A stretch of 64,000 nucleotides of DNA from NCBI GenBank assembly GCA_037893245.1, contig JBAIAA010000899.1, positions 1 through 64,000 on the forward strand, given 5' to 3'. Source of the DNA: Crossaster papposus (taxonomy: Eukaryota; Echinodermata; Asteroidea; Velatida; Solasteridae). The notes below the pieces were generated by a model. That model was not told where the DNA came from. It was given only the letters and a program-made list of their open reading frames with translations, and did no database searches. The translations under genes and the position numbers were made by a program. The first letter of the stretch is position 1; each line of letters starts with the position of its first letter. Of the stretch, positions 26,282-38,093 are shown piece after piece.

Positions 26282-26387
26282 AAACTCAATTTGATCTGAT
26301 AACAAAACAAACTCACATTTATTATTATGTAAAGGGAAAGAAGTGTGCAGTAGAAATAAACACCTGATGTGGGAACAAGCCCTCGAG
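26282..26387 (+). repeat. 111-bp element, single form, preceded by damaged monomers
   Basis: The element is standard, but the monomer entering it is 42 bp with GCCGTTGGAGACC, and the one 86 bp upstream reads GGGGTACGCC. Such clustered change is exceptional in this array. Confidence 0.95.
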
Positions 26388-26564
26388 TTAAATATGTAGT
26401 AGTAGGGATATGCCGATTGTAGACCAAATCTTAAATATGTAGTAGTAGGGATATGCCGATTGTAGACCAAATCTTAAATATGTAGTAGTAGGGATATGCC
26501 GATTGTAGACCAAATCTTAAATATGTAGTAGTAGGGATATGCCGATTGTAGACCAAATCTTAAA

Positions 26565-26670
26565 AAACTCAATTTGATCTGATAACAAAACAAACTCACA
26601 TTTATTATTATGTAAAGGGAAAGAAGTGTGCAGTAGAAATAAACACCTGATGTGGGAACAAGCCCTCGAG
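26565..26670 (+). repeat. 111-bp element, single form
   Basis: Standard. First of three at 197-bp spacing. Confidence 0.96.
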
Positions 26671-26761
26671 TTAAATATGTAGTAGTAGGGATATGCCGAT
26701 TGTAGACCAAATCTTAAATATGTAGTAGTAGGGATATGCCGATTGTAGACCAAATCTTACA

Positions 26762-26867
26762 AAACTCAATTTGATCTGATAACAAAACAAACTCACATTT
26801 ATTATTATGTAAAGGGAACGAAGTGTGCAGTAGAAATAAACACCTGATGTGGGAACAAGCCCTCGAG
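26762..26867 (+). repeat. 111-bp element, single form, TTAC junction, GGGAACG
   Basis: The left junction reads CTTACA, so the left TTAA is lost at 26760. Carries GGGAACG. Confidence 0.96.
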
Positions 26868-26958
26868 TTAAATATGTAGTAGTAGGGATATGCCGATTGT
26901 AGACCAAATCTTAAATATGTAGTAGTAGGGATATGCCGATTGTAGACCAAATCTTACA

Positions 26959-27064
26959 AAACTCAATTTGATCTGATAACAAAACAAACTCACATTTATT
27001 ATTATGTAAAGGGAAAGAAGTGTGCAGTAGAAATAAACACCTGATGTGGGAACAAGCCCTCGAG
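26959..27064 (+). repeat. 111-bp element, single form, TTAC junction
   Basis: TTAC junction but GGGAAAG, so it combines the junction of 26762 with the body of 26565. This is consistent with exchange between neighbours. Confidence 0.96.
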
Positions 27065-27210
27065 TTAAATATGTAGTAGTAGGGATATGCCGATTGTAGA
27101 CCAAATCTTAAATATGTAGTAGTAGGGATATGCCGATTGTAGACCAAATCTTAAATATGTAGTAGTAGGGATATGCCGATTGTAGACCAAATCTTAAATA
27201 TGTAGTAGTA

Positions 27211-27760
27211 GGGATGTGCCGATTGTAGACCAAATCTTAAATATGTAGTAGTAGGGATATGCCGATTGTAGACCAAATCTTAAATATGTAGTAGTAGGGA
27301 TATGCCGATTGTAGACCAAATCTTAAATATGTAGTAGTATGGATATGCCGATTGTAGACCAAATCTTAAACATGTAGTAGTAGGGATATGCCGATTGTAG
27401 ACCAAATCTTAATTATGTAGTAGTAGGGATATGCCGATTGTAGACCAAATCTTAAATATGTAGTAGTAGGTATATGCCGATTGTAGACCAAATCTTAAAT
27501 ATGTAGTAGTAGGGATATGCCGATTGTAGACCAAATCTTAAATATGTAGTAGTAGGGATATGCCGATTGTAGACCAAATCTTAAATATGTAGTAGTAGGG
27601 ATATGCCGATTGTAGACCAAATCTTAAATATGTAGTAGTAGGGATATGCCGATTGTAGACCAAATCTTAAATATGTAGTAGTAGGGATATGCCGATTGTA
27701 GACCAAATCTTAAATATGTAGTAGTAGGGATATGCCGATTGTAAACCAAATCTTAAATAT
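27211..27760. repeat. Duplicated monomer block, copy 1 of the 2,631-bp displacement
   Basis: ATGTGCC (27215), TATGG (27340), AAACATG (about 27370), TTAATTATG (about 27412), GGTATATG (27469) and GTAAACC (27741) recur at +2,631. Confidence 0.86.
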
Positions 27761-27803
27761 GTAGTAGTAGTAGGGATATGCCGATTGTAGACCAAATCTT
27801 AAA

Positions 27804-27976
27804 AAACTCAATTTGATCTGATAACAAAACAAACTCACATTTATTATTATGTAAAGGGAAAGAAGTGTGCAGTTGAAATAAACACCTGATGTGGGAACAA
27901 GCCCTCGAGTTAAATATGTAAAGGGAAAGAAGTGTGCAGTATAAATAAACACCTGATGTGGGAACAAGCCCTTGAG
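27804..27976 (+). repeat. 111-bp element, double form, CTTGAG subtype
   Basis: First half reads CAGTTGAAAT, second CAGTATAAAT, and the terminal site is CTTGAG instead of CTCGAG. An extra TAG lies in the monomer before it, near 27770. TATAAATA is at 27940-27947. Confidence 0.95.
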
Positions 27977-28457
27977 TTAAATATGTAGTAGTAGGGATAT
28001 GCCGATTGTAGACCAAATCTTAAATATGTAGTAGTAGTAGGGATATGCCGATTGTAGACCAAATCTTAAATATGTAGTAGTATGGATATGCCGATTGTAG
28101 ACCAAATCTTAAATATGTAGTAGTAGGGATATGCCGATTGTAGACCAAATCTTAATTATGTAGTAGTAGGGATATGCCGATTGTAGACCAAATCTTAAAT
28201 ATGTAGTAGTAGGGATATGCCGATTGTAGACCAAATCTTAAATATGTAGTAGTAGGGATATGCCGATTGTAGACCAAATCTTAAATATGTAGTAGTAGGG
28301 ATATGCCGATTGTAGACCAAATCTTAAATATGTAGTAGTAGGGATATGCCGATTGTAGACCAAATCTTAAATATGTAGTAGTAGGGATATGCCGATTGTA
28401 GACCAAATCTTAAATATGTAGTAGTAGGGATATGCCGATTGTAGACCAAATCTTAAA

Positions 28458-28563
28458 AAACTCAATTTGATCTGATAACAAAACAAACTCACATTTATTA
28501 TTATGTAAAGGGAAAGAAGTGTGCAGTAGAAATAAACACCTGATGTGGGAACAAGCCCTCGAG
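28458..28563 (+). repeat. 111-bp element, single form
   Basis: Equivalent of 26565 at +1,893. Confidence 0.96.
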
Positions 28564-28654
28564 TTAAATATGTAGTAGTAGGGATATGCCGATTGTAGAC
28601 CAAATCTTAAATATGTAGTAGTAGGGATATGCCGATTGTAGACCAAATCTTACA

Positions 28655-28760
28655 AAACTCAATTTGATCTGATAACAAAACAAACTCACATTTATTATTA
28701 TGTAAAGGGAACGAAGTGTGCAGTAGAAATAAACACCTGATGTGGGAACAAGCCCTCGAG
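28655..28760 (+). repeat. 111-bp element, single form, TTAC junction, GGGAACG
   Basis: Equivalent of 26762 at +1,893. Confidence 0.96.
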
Positions 28761-28851
28761 TTAAATATGTAGTAGTAGGGATATGCCGATTGTAGACCAA
28801 ATCTTAAATATGTAGTAGTAGGGATATGCCGATTGTAGACCAAATCTTACA

Positions 28852-28957
28852 AAACTCAATTTGATCTGATAACAAAACAAACTCACATTTATTATTATGT
28901 AAAGGGAAAGAAGTGTGCAGTAGAAATAAACACCTGATGTGGGAACAAGCCCTCGAG
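28852..28957 (+). repeat. 111-bp element, single form, TTAC junction
   Basis: Equivalent of 26959 at +1,893. The ATGTGCC monomer downstream (29108) keeps the same offset. Confidence 0.96.
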
Positions 28958-29392
28958 TTAAATATGTAGTAGTAGGGATATGCCGATTGTAGACCAAATC
29001 TTAAATATGTAGTAGTAGGGATATGCCGATTGTAGACCAAATCTTAAATATGTAGTAGTAGGGATATGCCGATTGTAGACCAAATCTTAAATATGTAGTA
29101 GTAGGGATGTGCCGATTGTAGACCAAATCTTAAATATGTAGTAGTAGGGATATGCCGATTGTAGACCAAATCTTAAATATGTAGTAGTAGGGATATGCCG
29201 ATTGTAGACCAAATCTTAAATATGTAGTAGTAGGGATATGCCGATTGTAGACCAAATCTTAAATATGTAGTAGTAGGGATATGCCGATTGTAGACCAAAT
29301 CTTAAATATGTAGTAGTAGGGATATGCCGATTGTAGACCAAATCTTAAATATGTAGTAGTAGGGATATGCCGATTGTAGACCAAATCTTAAA

Positions 29393-29498
29393 AAACTCAA
29401 TTTGATCTGATAACAAAACAAACTCACATTTATTATTATGTAAAGGGAAAGAAGTGTGCAGTAGAAATAAACACCTGATGTGGGAACAAGCCCTCGAG
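29393..29498 (+). repeat. 111-bp element, single form
   Basis: Standard; starts a second short cluster 935 bp after 28458. Confidence 0.96.
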
Positions 29499-29589
29499 TT
29501 AAATATGTAGTAGTAGGGATATGCCGATTGTAGACCAAATCTTAAATATGTAGTAGTAGGGATATGCCGATTGTAGACCAAATCTTACA

Positions 29590-29695
29590 AAACTCAATTT
29601 GATCTGATAACAAAACAAACTCACATTTATTATTATGTAAAGGGAAAGAAGTGTGCAGTAGAAATAAACACCTGATGTGGGAACAAGCCCTCGAG
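29590..29695 (+). repeat. 111-bp element, single form, TTAC junction
   Basis: TTAC with GGGAAAG. The TTAC/GGGAACG member seen between these two types at 26762 and 28655 is missing, so this cluster is one element (and two monomers) shorter. Confidence 0.96.
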
Positions 29696-30947
29696 TTAAA
29701 TATGTAGTAGTAGGGATATGCCGATTGTAGACCAAATCTTAAATATGTAGTAGTAGGGATATGCCGATTGTAGACCAAATCTTAAATATGTAGTAGTAGG
29801 GATATGCCGATTGTAGACCAAATCTTAAATATGTAGTAGTAGGGATGTGCCGATTGTAGACCAAATCTTAAATATGTAGTAGTAGGGATATGCCGATTGT
29901 AGACCAAATCTTAAATATGTAGTAGTAGGGATATGCCGATTGTAGACCAAATCTTAAATATGTAGTAGTATGGATATGCCGATTGTAGACCAAATCTTAA
30001 ACATGTAGTAGTAGGGATATGCCGATTGTAGACCAAATCTTAATTATGTAGTAGTAGGGATATGCCGATTGTAGACCAAATCTTAAATATGTAGTAGTAG
30101 GTATATGCCGATTGTAGACCAAATCTTAAATATGTAGTAGTAGGGATATGCCGATTGTAGACCAAATCTTAAATATGTAGTAGTAGGGATATGCCGATTG
30201 TAGACCAAATCTTAAATATGTAGTAGTAGGGATATGCCGATTGTAGACCAAATCTTAAATATGTAGTAGTAGGGATATGCCGATTGTAGACCAAATCTTA
30301 AATATGTAGTAGTAGGGATATGCCGATTGTAGACCAAATCTTAAATATGTAGTAGTAGGGATATGCCGATTGTAAACCAAATCTTAAATATGTAGTAGTA
30401 GGGATATGCCGATTGTAGACCAAATCTTAAATATGTAGTAGTAGGGATGTGCCGATTGTAGACCAAATCTTAAATATGTAGTAGTAGGGATATGCCGATT
30501 GTAGACCAAATCTTAAATATGTAGTAGTAGGGATATGCCGATTGTAGACCAAATCTTAAATATGTAGTAGTATGGATATGCCGATTGTAGACCAAATCTT
30601 AAATATGTAGTAGTAGGGATATGCCGATTGTAGACCAAATCTTAATTATGTAGTAGTAGGGATATGCCGATTGTAGACCAAATCTTAAATATGTAGTAGT
30701 AGGGATATGCCGATTGTAGACCAAATCTTAAATATGTAGTAGTAGGGATATGCCGATTGTAGACCAAATCTTAAATATGTAGTAGTAGGGATATGCCGAT
30801 TGTAGACCAAATCTTAAATATGTAGTAGTAGGGATATGCCGATTGTAGACCAAATCTTAAGTATGTAGTAGTAGGGATATGCCGATTGTAGACCAAATCT
30901 TAAATATGTAGTAGTAGGGATATGCCGATTGTAGACCAAATCTTAAA
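29696..30947. repeat. Monomer run containing copy 2 of the 2,631-bp displacement
   Basis: 29842-30391 matches 27211-27760. Further right are another ATGTGCC (30447), TATGG (about 30571) and TTAATTATG (about 30644), then a private CTTAAGTATG monomer near 30860. Confidence 0.9.
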
Positions 30948-31053
30948 ACACTCAATTTGATCTGATAACAAAACAAATTCACATTTATTATTATGTAAAG
31001 GGAAAGAAGTGTGCAGTAGAAATAAACACCTGATGTGGGAACAGGCCCTCGAG
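30948..31053 (+). repeat. 111-bp element, single form, ACACTC / AAATTCAC / CAGG subtype
   Basis: First appearance of AAATTCAC for AAACTCAC and GGAACAGGCC for GGAACAAGCC; the left end reads ACACTC. It marks the change from the 14-30 kb element family to a second family. Confidence 0.96.
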
Positions 31054-31273
31054 TTAAATATGTAGTAGTAGGGATATGCCGATTGTAGACCAAATCTTAA
31101 ATATGTAGTAGTAGGGATATGCCGATTGTAGACCAAATCTTAAATATGTAGTAGTAGGGATATGCCGATTGTAGTCCAAATCTTAAATATGTAGTAGTAG
31201 GGATATGCCGATTGTAGACCAAATCTTAAATATGTAGTAGTAGGGATATGCCGATTGTAGACCAAATCTTAAA

Positions 31274-31379
31274 CAACTCAATTTGATCTGATAACAAAAC
31301 AAATTCACATTTATTATTATGTAAAGGGAAAGAAGTGTGCAGTAGAAATAAACACCTGATGTGGGAACAGGCCCTCGAG
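31274..31379 (+). repeat. 111-bp element, single form, CAACTC / CAGG subtype
   Basis: Left end CAACTC, with AAATTCAC and CAGGCC. The monomer run between it and 30948 includes GTAGTCC (about 31175). Confidence 0.96.
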
Positions 31380-31943
31380 TTAAATATGTAGTAGTAGGGA
31401 TATGCCGATTGTAGACCAAATCTTAAATATGTAGTAGTAGGGATATGCCGATTGTAGACCAAATCTTAAATATGTAGTAGTAGGGATATGCCGATTGTAG
31501 ACCAAATCTTAAATATGTAGTAGTAGGGATATGCCGATTGTAGACCAAATCTTAAATATGTAGTAGTAGGGATATGCCGATTGTAGACCAAATCTTAAAT
31601 ATGTAGTAGTAGGTATATGCCGATTGTAGACCAAATCTTAAATATGCAGTAGTAGGGATATGCCGATTGTAGACCAAATCTTAAATATGTAGTAGTAGGG
31701 ATATGCCGATTGTAGACCAAATCTTAAATATGTAGTAGTAGGGATATGCCGATTGTAGACCAAATCTTAAATATGTAGTAGTAGGGATATGCCGATTGTA
31801 GACCAAATCTTAAATATGTAGTAGTAGGGATATGCCGATTGTAGACCAAATCTTAAATATGTAGTAGTAGGGATATGCCGATTGTAAACCAAATCTTAAA
31901 TATGTAGTAGTAGGGATATGCCGATTGTAGACCAAATCTTAAA

Positions 31944-32116
31944 AAACTCAATTTGATCTGATAACAAAACAAACTCACATTTATTATTATGTAAAGGGAA
32001 AGAAGTGTGCAGTTGAAATAAACACCTGATGTGGGAACAAGCCCTCGAGTTAAATATGTAAAGGGAAAAAAGTGTGCAGTATAAATAAACACCTGATGTG
32101 GGAACAAGCCCTTGAG
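31944..32116 (+). repeat. 111-bp element, double form, CTTGAG subtype
   Basis: CAGTTGAAAT in the first half, TATAAATA at 32080-32087 and a CTTGAG end. Private GGGAAAAAAG in the second half. Confidence 0.95.
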
Positions 32117-32766
32117 TTAAATATGTAGTAGTAGGGATTTGCCGATTGTAGACCAAATCTTAAATATGTAGTAGTAGGGATATGCCGATTGTAGACCAAA
32201 TCTTAAATATGTAGTAGTAGGGATATGCCGATTGTAGACCAAATCTTAAATATGTAGTAGTAGGGATGTGCCGATTGTAGACCAAATCTTAAATATGTAG
32301 TAGTAGGGATATGCCGATTGTAGACCAAATCTTAAATATGTAGTAGTAGGGATATGCCGATTGTAGACCAAATCTTAAATATGTAGTAGTATGGATATGC
32401 CGATTGTAGACCAAATCTTAAACATGTAGTAGTAGGGATATGCCGATTGTAGACCAAATCTTAATTATGTAGTAGTAGGGATATGCCGATTGTAGACCAA
32501 ATCTTAAATATGTAGTAGTAGGGATATGCCGATTGTAGACCAAATCTTAAATATGTAGTAGTAGGGATATGCCGATTGTAGACCAAATCTTAAATATGTA
32601 GTAGTAGGGATATGCCGATTGTAGACCAAATCTTAAATATGTAGTAGTAGGGATATGCCGATTGTAGACCAAATCTTAAATATGTAGTAGTAGGGATATG
32701 CCGATTGTAGACCAAATCTTAAATATGTAGTAGTAGGGATATGCCGATTGTAGACCAAATCTTAAA

Positions 32767-32872
32767 ACACTCAATTTGATCTGATAACAAAACAAATTCA
32801 CATTTATTATTATGTAAAGGGAAAGAAGTGTGCAGTAGAAATAAACACCTGATGTGGGAACAGGCCCTCGAG
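32767..32872 (+). repeat. 111-bp element, single form, ACACTC / CAGG subtype
   Basis: Same subtype as 30948. Confidence 0.96.
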
Positions 32873-33092
32873 TTAAATATGTAGTAGTAGGGATATGCCG
32901 ATTGTAGACCAAATCTTAAATATGTAGTAGTAGGGATATGCCGATTGTAGACCAAATCTTAAATATGTAGTAGTAGGGATATGCCGATTGTAGTCCAAAT
33001 CTTAAATATGTAGTAGTAGGGATATGCCGATTGTAGACCAAATCTTAAATATGTAGTAGTAGGGATATGCCGATTGTAGACCAAATCTTAAA

Positions 33093-33198
33093 AAACTCAA
33101 TTTGATCTGATAACAAAACAAATTCACATTTATTATTATGTAAAGGGAAAGAAGTGTGCAGTAGAAATAAACACCTGATGTGGGAACAGGCCCTCGAG
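33093..33198 (+). repeat. 111-bp element, single form, CAGG subtype
   Basis: Standard AAACTC left end with AAATTCAC and CAGGCC. 326 bp after 32767 (111 + 5 x 43). Confidence 0.96.
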
Positions 33199-33763
33199 TT
33201 AAATATGTAGTAGTAGGGATATGCCGATTGTAGACCAAATCTTAAATATGTAGTAGTAGGGATATGCCGATTGTAGACCAAATCTTAAATATGTAGTAGT
33301 AGGGATATGCCGATTGTAGACCAAATCTTAAATATGTAGTAGTAGGGATATGCCGATTGTAGACCAAATCTTAAATATGTAGTAGTAGGGATATGCCGAT
33401 TGTAGACCAAATCTTAAATATGTAGTAGTAGGGATATGCCGATTGTAGACCAAATCTTAAATATGTAGTAGTAGGGATATGCCGATTGTAGACCAAATCT
33501 TAAATATGTAGTAGTAGGTATATGCCGATTGTAGACCAAATCTTAAATATGTAGTAGTAGTAGTAGGGATATGCCGATTGTAGACCAAATCTTAAATATG
33601 TAGTAGTAGGTATATGCCGATTGTAAACCAAATCTTAAATATGTAGTAGTAGGGATATGCCGATTGTTGACCAAATCTTAAATATGTAGTAGTAGGGATA
33701 TGCCGATTGTAGACCAAATCTTAAATATGTAGTAGTAGGGATATGCCGATTGTAGACCAAATC

Positions 33764-34900
33764 TTAAATATGTAGTAGTAGGGATATGCCGATTGTAGAC
33801 CAAATCTTAAATATGTAGTAGTAGGGATATGCCGATTGTAGACCAAATCTTAAAAAACTCAATTTGATCTGATAACAAAACAAACTCACATTTAATATTA
33901 TGTAAAGGGAAAGAAGTGTGCAGTTGAAATAAACACCTGATGTGGGAACAAGCCCTCGAGTTAAATATGTTGTAGTAGGGATATGCCGATTGTAGACCAA
34001 ATCTTAAATATGTAGTAGTAGGGATATGCCGATTGTAGACCAAATCTTAAATATGTAGTAGTAGGGATATGCCGATTGTAGACCAAATCTTAAATATGTA
34101 GTAGTAGGGATATGCCGATTGTAGACCAAATCTTAAATATGTAGTAGTAGGGATATGCCGATTGTAGACCAAATCTTAAATATGTAGTAGTAGGGATATG
34201 CCGATTGTAGACCAAATCTTAAATATGTAGTAGTAGGGATATGTCGAGTGTAGACCAAATCTTAAATATGTAGTAGTAGGGATATGCCGATTGTAGACCA
34301 AATCTTAAATATGTAGTAGTAGGGATATGCCGATTGTAGACCAAATCTTAAATATGTAGTAGTAGGGATATGCCGATTGTAGACCAAATCTTAAATATGT
34401 AGTAGTAGTAGGGATATGCCGATTGTAGACCAAATCTTAAATCTGTAGTAGTAGGGATATGCCGAATGTAGACCAAATCTTAAATATGTAGTAGTAGGGA
34501 TATGCCGATTGTAGACCAAATCTTAAATATGTAGTAGTAGGGATATGCCGATTTTAGACCAAATCTTAAACATGTAGTAGTAGGGATATGCCGATTGTAG
34601 ACCAAATCTTAAATATGTAGTAGTAGGGATATGCCGATTGTAGACCAAATCTTAAATATGTAGTAGTAGGGATATGCCGATTGTAGACCAAATCTTAAAT
34701 ATGTAGTAGTAGGGATATGCCGATTGTAGACCAAATCTTAAATATGTAGTAGTAGGGATATGCCGATTGTAGACCAAATCTTAAATATGTAGTAGTAGGG
34801 ATATGCCGATTGTAGACCAAATCTTAAATATGTAGTAGTAGGGATATGCCGATTGTAGACCAAATCTTAAATATGTAGTAGTAGGGATATGCCGATTGTA
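33764..34900. repeat. Duplicated block, copy 1 of the ATGTCGAGTG / AAATCTG series
   Basis: Element 33855 is followed by ATGTCGAGTG (about 34241), an extra TAG (about 34408), AAATCTG (34443), CCGAATG (about 34465), CCGATTTTAG (about 34552) and AAACATG (about 34570). The series recurs from 39919 (+6,155) and 41587 (+7,823). Confidence 0.88.
33855..33960 (+). repeat. 111-bp element, single form, TTTAATATTA / CAGTTG subtype
   Basis: AAACTCAC, TTTAATATTA in place of TTTATTATTA, and CAGTTGAAAT. The following monomer starts ATGTTGTAG. Confidence 0.96.
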
Positions 34901-35129
34901 GACCAAATCTTAAATATGTAGTAGTAGGGATATGCCGATTGTAGACCAAATCTTAAATATGTAGTAGTAGGGATATGCCGATTGTAGACCAAATCTTTAA
35001 TATGTAGTAGTAGGGATATGCCGATTGTAGACCAAATCTTAAATATGTAGTAGTAGGGATATGCCGATTGTAGACCAAATCTTAAATATGTAGTAGTAGG
35101 GATATGCCGATTGTAGACCAAATCTTAAC

Positions 35130-35235
35130 AAACTCAATTTGATCTGATAACAAAACAAATTCACATTTATTATTATGTAAAGGGAAAGAAGTGTGCAGTA
35201 GAAATAAACACCTGATGTGGGAACAAGCCCGCGAG
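35130..35235 (+). repeat. 111-bp element, single form, TTAAC / CGCGAG subtype
   Basis: Left junction CTTAAC, AAATTCAC, terminal CGCGAG instead of CTCGAG, and TTAAATTTG entering the next monomer. Confidence 0.96.
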
Positions 35236-35971
35236 TTAAATTTGTAGTAGTAGGGATATGCCGATTGTAGACCAAATCTTAAATCTGTAGTAGTAGGGAT
35301 ATGCCGAATGTAGACCAAATCTTAAATATGTAGTAGTAGGGATATGCCGATTGTAGACCAAATCTTAAATATGTAGTAGTAGGGATATGCCGATTTTAGA
35401 CCAAATCTTAAACATGTAGTAGTAGGGATATGCCGATTGTAGACCAAATCTTAAATATGTAGTAGTAGGGATATGCCGATTGTAGACCAAATCTTAAATA
35501 TGTAGTAGTAGGGATATGCCGATTGTAGACCAAATCTTAAATATGTAGTAGTAGGGATATGCCGATTGTAGACCAAATCTTAAATATGTAGTAGTAGGGA
35601 TATGCCGATTGTAGACCAAATCTTAAATATGTAGTAGTAGGGATATGCCGATTGTAGACCAAATCTTAAATATGTAGTAGTAGGGATATGCCGATTGTAG
35701 ACCAAATCTTAAATATGTAGTAGTAGGGATATGCCGATTGTAGACCAAATCTTAAATATGTAGTAGTAGGGATATGCCGATTGTAGACCAAATCTTAAAT
35801 ATGTAGTAGTAGGGATATGCCGATTGTAGACCAAATCTTTAATATGTAGTAGTAGGGATATGCCGATTGTAGACCAAATCTTAAATATGTAGTAGTAGGG
35901 ATATGCCGATTGTAGACCAAATCTTAAATATGTAGTAGTAGGGATATGCCGATTGTAGACCAAATCTTAAC

Positions 35972-36077
35972 AAACTCAATTTGATCTGATAACAAAACAA
36001 ATTCACATTTATTATTATGTAAAGGGAAAGAAGTGTGCAGTAGAAATAAACACCTGATGTGGGAACAAGCCCGCGAG
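35972..36077 (+). repeat. 111-bp element, single form, TTAAC / CGCGAG subtype
   Basis: Tandem counterpart of 35130; no internal difference seen. Confidence 0.96.
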
Positions 36078-36168
36078 TTAAATTTGTAGTAGTAGGGATA
36101 TGCCGATTGTAGACCAAATCTTAAATATGTAGTAGTAGGGATATGCCGATTGTAGACCAAATCTTAAC

Positions 36169-36274
36169 AAACTCAATTTGATCTGATAACAAAACAAATT
36201 CACATTTATTATTATGTAAAGGGAAAGAAGTGTGCAGTAGAAATAAACACCGGATGTGGGAACAGGCCCTCGAG
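36169..36274 (+). repeat. 111-bp element, single form, TTAAC / CAGG hybrid
   Basis: Left junction of the CGCGAG type but right end CAGGCCCTCGAG; private ACACCGGATG. The hybrid composition points to exchange inside or beside the element. Confidence 0.95.
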
Positions 36275-36494
36275 TTAAATATGTAGTAGTAGGGATATGC
36301 CGATTGTAGACCAAATCTTAAATATGTAGTAGTAGGGATATGCCGATTGTAGACCAAATCTTAAATATGTAGTAGTAGGGATATGCCGATTGTAGTCCAA
36401 ATCTTAAATATGTAGTAGTAGGGATATGCCGATTGTAGACCAAATCTTAAATAAGTAGTAGTAGGGATATGCCGATTGTAGACCAAATCTTAAA

Positions 36495-36600
36495 CAACTC
36501 AATTTGATCTGATAACAAAACAAATTCACATTTATTATTATGTAAAGGGAAAGAAGTGTGCAGTAGAAATAAACACCTGATGTGGGAACAGGCCCTCGAG
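36495..36600 (+). repeat. 111-bp element, single form, CAACTC / CAGG subtype
   Basis: Equivalent of 31274 at +5,221. Confidence 0.96.
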
Positions 36601-37164
36601 TTAAATATGTAGTAGTAGGGATATGCCGATTGTAGACCAAATCTTAAATATGTAGTAGTAGGGATATGCCGATTGTAGACCAAATCTTAAATATGTAGTA
36701 GTAGGGATATGCCGATTGTAGACCAAATCTTAAATATGTAGTAGTAGGGATATGCCGATTGTAGACCAAATCTTAAATATGTAGTAGTAGGGATATGCCG
36801 ATTGTAGACCAAATCTTAAATATGTAGTAGTAGGTATATGCCGATTGTAGACCAAATCTTAAATATGTAGTAGTAGGGATATGCCGATTGTAGACCAAAT
36901 CTTAAATATGTAGTAGTAGGGATATGCCGATTGTAGACCAAATCTTAAATATGTAGTAGTAGGGATATGCCGATTGTAGACCAAATCTTAAATATGTAGT
37001 AGTAGGGATATGCCGATTGTAGACCAAATCTTAAATATGTAGTAGTAGGGATATGCCGATTGTAGACCAAATCTTAAATATGTAGTAGTAGGGATATGCC
37101 GATTGTAAACCAAATCTTAAATATGTAGTAGTAGGGATATGCCGATTGTAGACCAAATCTTAAA

Positions 37165-37337
37165 AAACTCAATTTGATCTGATAACAAAACAAACTCACA
37201 TTTATTATTATGTAAAGGGAAAGAAGTGTGCAGTTGAAATAAACACCTGATGTGGGAACAAGCCCTCGAGTTAAATATGTAAAGGGAAAGAAGTGTGCAG
37301 TATAAATAAACACCTGATGTGGGAACAAGCCCTTGAG
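37165..37337 (+). repeat. 111-bp element, double form, CTTGAG subtype
   Basis: Equivalent of 31944 without its private A; TATAAATA at 37301-37308. Confidence 0.96.
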
Positions 37338-37987
37338 TTAAATATGTAGTAGTAGGGATATGCCGATTGTAGACCAAATCTTAAATATGTAGTAGTAGGG
37401 ATATGCCGATTGTAGACCAAATCTTAAATATGTAGTAGTAGGGATATGCCGATTGTAGACCAAATCTTAAATATGTAGTAGTAGGGATGTGCCGATTGTA
37501 GACCAAATCTTAAATATGTAGTAGTAGGGATATGCCGATTGTAGACCAAATCTTAAATATGTAGTAGTAGGGATATGCCGATTGTAGACCAAATCTTAAA
37601 TATGTAGTAGTATGGATAGGCCGATTGTAGACCAAATCTTAAACATGTAGTAGTAGGGATATGCCGATTGTAGACCAAATCTTAATTATGTAGTAGTAGG
37701 GATATGCCGATTGTAGACCAAATCTTAAATATGTAGTAGTAGGGATATGCCGATTGTAGACCAAATCTTAAATATGTAGTAGTAGGGATATGCCGATTGT
37801 AGACCAAATCTTAAATATGTAGTAGTAGGGATATGCCGATTGTAGACCAAATCTTAAATATGTAGTAGTAGGGATATGCCGATTGTAGACCAAATCTTAA
37901 ATATGTAGTAGTAGGGATATGCCGATTGTAGACCAAATCTTAAATATGTAGTAGTAGGGATATGCCGATTGTAGACCAAATCTTAAA

Positions 37988-38093
37988 ACACTCAATTTGA
38001 TCTGATAACAAAACAAATTCACATTTATTATTATGTAAAGGGAAAGAAGTGTGCAGTAGAAATAAACACCTGATGTGGGAACAGGCCCTCGAG
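37988..38093 (+). repeat. 111-bp element, single form, ACACTC / CAGG subtype
   Basis: Equivalent of 32767. Confidence 0.96.

Larger units (their letters stand above)
23594..27150. repeat. Higher-order unit C (partial)
   Basis: Matches unit B at +4,942 as far as the first double element, then at +3,944 because it lacks the 998-bp duplication. Similarity to A and B ends near 27.2 kb, where ATGTGCC and TATGG monomers typical of the next region begin. It carries four single elements at its right end, two of them of a new TTAC-junction type. Confidence 0.85.
31183..34200. repeat. Duplicated block, copy 1 of the 5,221-bp displacement
   Basis: Elements at 31274, 31944, 32767, 33093 and 33855, plus the monomer with two extra TAG triplets at 33549, all recur at +5,221. 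Private changes here are ATGCAGTAG (about 31646), GGGAAAAAAG in the double element and GGATTTGCC (about 32138). Confidence 0.9.
34443..36126. repeat. 842-bp tandem duplication
   Basis: AAATCTG, CCGAATG, CCGATTTTAG, AAACATG, the TTTAAT monomer and a CGCGAG-type element are all repeated after 842 bp (111 + 17 x 43). Second-copy markers begin at 35285. Confidence 0.92.
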
